Source of the DNA: Phoronis australis
Lineage: Eukaryota > Phoronida > Phoronidae
Direction of reading: 5' to 3'
Assembly: GCA_002633005.1 (NCBI GenBank)
Contig: NMRA01000317.1
Coordinates: 301,366 to 365,365 of the forward strand
Length of the DNA stretch: 64,000 nt
In this document: positions 60,770-64,000 of the stretch, piece after piece
Position numbering within the stretch: the stretch's first letter is position 1
How the letters are laid out: each line of letters opens with the position of its first letter
Program-made: the position numbers and the translations under genes
The notes under the pieces: model-generated
What the model saw: the letters and a program-made list of their open reading frames with translations, nothing else
The model's database searches: none
What the model was told of the DNA's origin: nothing

Positions 60770-61329
60770 ATGAACAAGAGGAGAGCACAAAGCGGCAAGA
60801 TCACTCAAAACCTTGCCGCCGCACGTGATATTCTACAGCAAGAGAATATTACCACCGAAGAATTTGATGCAGTCAATGCACATTTTCAACTCTGCCACGA
60901 CAAAGTCAAACTACTAGACAAGCTGGACGACGACATCGCCGACACCACCCCAACGACAGACATCGAAGCTTTTTATGAAGAGTCGGCTGAGTACTTCGAC
61001 AACATCAACATGAAACAATTGAACCTGAGACAACAACGAGACAAGAAGCAAGGTGTCACAACCTCCCTCCCAATGGCAGGAAGTATGGATTTGTGCGATC
61101 TGCAACGATCAACACAAAGGGTGGATACACAAATCGCCCCATTGCCAAATTATATCCATTGGAGGTAAACTATAAGGGTGGATCAGATACTAGTGAACAG
61201 ACTGACACTGAATGTGAATCAAACCAAGATACTGTCCTTGATAGACCAAGTCGTCAAACCTCGCAATTGGCAATGGACAAAATTCGAAACCAGCTTGCTC
61301 ACCAAGAACAAGATGAACAATTAGTGTAA
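60770..61329 (+). pseudogene. Internally deleted BEL gag/pol remnant, copy 1
   Basis: The first frame has a gag-type helical start (NKRRAQSGKITQNLAAARDI, KVKLLDKLDDDIADT) and runs to 61168. An overlapping frame (61093-61329) reads GGYTNRPIAKLYPLEV and ends at a stop, like the last segment of BEL polyproteins. Everything between (protease, RT, RNase H, integrase) is absent, so the start of gag is joined to the end of pol. The upstream in-frame ATG of copy 2 is lost here (GGG). Confidence 0.65.
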
Positions 61330-61470
61330 ACATATCAACTAGTGTAGTTCAAGCGTAACCTGATTATGATGATTAGTTGCATGCTTTTTATTCTAATTTG
61401 ATGTGTGGTTTTTGGTGCAAAATCAGTGGATTTTAAAATTCGAATATTTCAACATTTTTGGCCAGCGGAG

Positions 61471-61892
61471 TGTCATGAATTCTCATGATGATCAAGTGAA
61501 AGTGAATCATATCCTGTTTTTTCATTGAACTCTGGCAAAAGGAAAAGTTGTTACATAATAGTTCCTGTGAGTAGTGACCTCAGCATATCAATGTTATTTT
61601 AGAGCACCTGGTTGTCTGGTAAACAAGTCATTTTCCATATATGGCATGCCAGGACGAGATTGTGAAATTCCATTCATAAAAGTTTACTATTTGTGTTGAC
61701 GTCACAGGAACTGGCTCAAATACACCCAAAACCCACACATATTTTGAGTTGCTATATATACTGTAGTTAGAGCCAAAAAACTTTGTGTGTTCTTATAGCC
61801 TTCAATCGATGTAGTCAGTTTTTATCTCCATATAGCTAGCTAAGAACCTGTTAGACTCCACGGCAGTCTACAACCTCAACAAATACCCTACA
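61471..61892 (+). repeat. 3' LTR of the first BEL unit / 5' LTR of the second (422 bp)
   Basis: Starts TGTCATGAATTCTC right after GCCAGCGGAG, a short purine tract placed like a polypurine primer, and ends CCCTACA. About 5 bp shorter than the first LTR. Confidence 0.85.
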
Positions 61893-61897
61893 TTTGT

Positions 61898-61915
61898 TGG
61901 TGCCAAGTGACCCGA
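61898..61915 (+). promoter_or_regulatory. Primer-binding site, second BEL unit
   Basis: Same sequence as 60739-60756, again five bases after the LTR end. Marks the start of a second internal region. Confidence 0.7.
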
Positions 61916-61916
61916 G

Positions 61917-62490
61917 ATGGAGAAACTCATGAACAAGAGGAGAGCACAACGCGGCAAGATCACTCAAAACCTTGCCGCCGCACGTGATATTCTACAGCAA
62001 GAGAATATTACCACCAAAGAATTTGATGCAGTCAATACACATTTTCAACTCAGTCACGACAAAGTCAAACTACTAGACAAGCTGGACGACGACATCGCCG
62101 ACACCACCCCAACGACAGACATCGCAGCTTTTTGTGAAGAGTCGGCCGAGTACTTCGACAACGTCAACATGAAACTATTGAACCCGAGACAACGACGACA
62201 CAAGAAGCAAGGTGTCACAACCTCCCTCCCAATGGCAGGAAGTATGGATTTGTGCGATCTGCAACGATCAAAACAAAGGGTGGATATACAAATCGCCCCA
62301 TTGCCAAATTATATCCATTGGAGGTTAACTATCAGAGTGGATCAGATACAAGTGAACAGACTGCCACTGAATGTGAATCAAACCAAGAGACTATCCTTGA
62401 TAGACCAAGTCGTCAAACCGCGCAATTGGCAATGGACAAAATTCGAAAGCAGCTTGCTCACTAAGAACAAGATGAACAATTAGTGTAAAC
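61917..62490 (+). pseudogene. Internally deleted BEL gag/pol remnant, copy 2
   Basis: ATG at 61917 (MEKLMNKRRAQRGKITQN). Here the gag-type frame runs through the fused region to 62483, while the pol-type frame lies at 62252-62464. The gag-pol fusion falls in the same place as in copy 1. No LTR follows: Mutator-like coding sequence resumes within a few bases of the last shared word (AATTAGTGTAAACAT). Confidence 0.65.
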
Positions 62491-62746
62491 ATTGAGTGCG
62501 CAGTAGCTGTGGCATGCTTTAAATTTAATGAGGGTGCTAAGTACCTAAGTACCTAAGTACTTAACCAAAGTCATGGAAAGTCTGTCTGCGCAGGCTCTTG
62601 AACTTACTCGTATTGCTGTACATCAAGAGGATGCAGCACAAGTTCGAAACACTGATAAACGCTCGGCTGAGAAATATCAAGGAAATTGTCGAGCTCGATT
62701 AGCCACGAGAAATCACGAATTATCTCAGCAGGAAAACCAGGAATGA

Positions 62747-64000
62747 GAAACTTATGGTGCTGGGATGAACATTGACTAAATTGTATTAAAAAGTTAAAGG
62801 AAAACAGTGAATTATATCATATAAAATAGGATGTGACTAGGAAAAATGAAGCACCAAGTTTCTTGCGTTTCTCAAAATGTACATTTTTTGCTAAGAAATG
62901 TTGTAAATAAACAACTATTTGAGCTATACCTATGGAATTTGGCATGTACTATCTTTGCATACTCTATAAAACTACAGAAGCATTTTATAGAAATTTCAAG
63001 AGAAAAAAACATGATTCTTAAAATATAAATAAATTTTCCCCCATTTTTGTTCTGCAAGATTCAGTACCGCATAAAAAATTAACTGATGAGAAATTTCAAA
63101 TTTCCTTCTGTAGTTTTATAGGTCTTTAGTTTTAGAATCATTCAAAGAAGAGAGATCAGAAAATATCCAGAGGTTAACGAGTTATAACACTTCTCTTATA
63201 ACACTTCTCGTGGACCTATTGATATTACATAATTTGGTAATTTCCATGGCAACCAAATTTTTTTTCTCAAAATGAATGTTTTCATGATTTAAATATCACA
63301 AACAACATCTCCAACAATTTTTATTGAAATCCATCAACATTTGATAAAATACTGCCATCTCTCAATTTGAATAGTACGTAAAATATAATTGATGAATTAC
63401 GAGCCACAGGTTTTCAGTTCAATACTTTAACCACATAGGACAGCCAATCATGGCACTTGTCAAAACGCCGGATGGTAAAATTGGGAATAAAAAAGGATCG
63501 TGCAATGTGGAATCAGGCACACGGTCAGACACAACTGACAAATAGGGTGGTTGAGCACCTCATTTAGTAGAAAGAAAAAGAGTGGAAGTCAGTAACATTA
63601 CAGTGATGTGAAAAGTCAGGGAAAAGTGCAATGTGCCAGGACTCCCGAATTTTTACCAAGAACATTTGTTGGGAAAGCTACAGGCAAATAACATACTGTG
63701 TAGTCTTTTATAGCTGCAAGAAATCAGCATGTGACAAAAAAGATTTTGAATTAGACAAAAACTATATCCACCAGCTAGGCCGACAACAAGAAGAAGCCAC
63801 CATCTACAGGCCACTGTCAGCTCCTTTCTCACCTGTATCTCCAGAAAATTTCTAACACGGAAGCATGCCCGTTAACTAGTCAAATAGTTTTTAGAAATGG
63901 TTCAAGGCGTGCAAATCCAATATGTACCTCTGAAGCTGTAAAAGTTTGACATCATGAAATAGGTTTGTGTGTAATGTGGTTATCAGTAGGGAGTTTGGTA
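62747..64000. other. No further gene recognised
   Basis: AT-rich; a 74-codon frame at 63631-63855 has no recognised domain. Nothing else besides the 63432-63545 fragment. Confidence 0.4.
63432..63545 (+). pseudogene. Fragment shared with the YqaJ-like region
   Basis: GCCAATCATGGC-C--GTCAAAACGCC and the following GGTAAAAT match 54708-54750 and read IGQPIMALVKTPDGKI in one frame. A short displaced piece of the same unknown element. Confidence 0.45.

Larger units (their letters stand above)
58961..62746 (+). pseudogene. Mutator-like (MULE) transposase pseudogene, split by a BEL element
   Basis: ATG at 58961 opens a basic N terminus (MGKTKQAVQRAFGSAKKKE). From 59151 the conserved part follows: LTCTKVDCNF, FEVNQLMTVLAHELGQGHAL, then after a frameshift IDRAVSFDGTWHKRGFSSHY, GVGTVIEVFTGYILDYEVLS and YCHACVSAENGG. 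A further frame holds KIIYDGDSTKYKAV (catalytic-type Asp), and 60077-60300 holds ALFHCMSTD-like and HHHCPPRSDSWCFYCCAQAE motifs. The tail resumes at 62494 (ECAVAVACFKFNEGAK, then 62573-62746 SAQALELTRIAVHQEDAAQV) after the BEL insertion. At least four frame breaks and some lost sequence at the insertion. Confidence 0.7.

Overview
This is animal nuclear DNA, most likely from a marine invertebrate and plausibly a non-vertebrate deuterostome. The evidence is AT-rich sequence, one spliced GT/AG gene with a clear metazoan product, tRNA-type SINE sequence, foldback MITEs and BEL, gypsy, piggyBac, Mutator-like, Crypton-like and ISXO2-like remnants. I cannot name the species. Operons and bacterial-type signals are absent.

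Layout. (1) 1-21.3 kb holds no recognisable protein gene. It carries dispersed repeats, two copies of a ~104-bp foldback MITE, a tRNA-derived SINE with a 44-bp flanking duplication, a possible Tc1-like TIR unit, a second MITE type, and a poly-G/N assembly gap. (2) 21.3-29.1 kb is the only intact gene: heparan-sulfate D-glucuronyl C5-epimerase (GLCE), five coding exons on +, 576 aa predicted. An 84-bp minisatellite sits in its first coding intron, and candidate 3' UTR/poly(A) signals lie downstream. (3) 31.6-39.4 kb is repeat-rich. It has a BEL-type PBS and gag-like ORF, a Ulp1-like exon fragment, a frameshifted ISXO2-like transposase, a perfect match to the histone mRNA 3' stem-loop just past that transposase, and a broken piggyBac transposase. 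(4) 39.4-51.7 kb is a head-to-tail array of five roughly complete ~2.16/2.3-kb units and one partial unit. Each carries short conserved ORFs and a 12+2+12 bp dyad followed by a second related dyad; most also retain a Myb/SANT-like remnant and a Crypton-like core-binding remnant. (5) 51.7-64 kb is a transposon graveyard: gypsy integrase tail, YqaJ-like fragment, a two-exon ISXO2-like pseudogene and a second 5' copy, and a Mutator-like transposase split by an internally deleted BEL element with both LTRs.

Only GLCE looks like a working host gene; it acts in Golgi heparan sulfate maturation. The most unusual items are the tandem array with its flipped dyad spacer, the histone-type 3' stem-loop behind a transposase, the nested BEL deletion derivative, and the SINE with an unusually long flanking duplication. 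All identifications are by eye; no database search or alignment was run.
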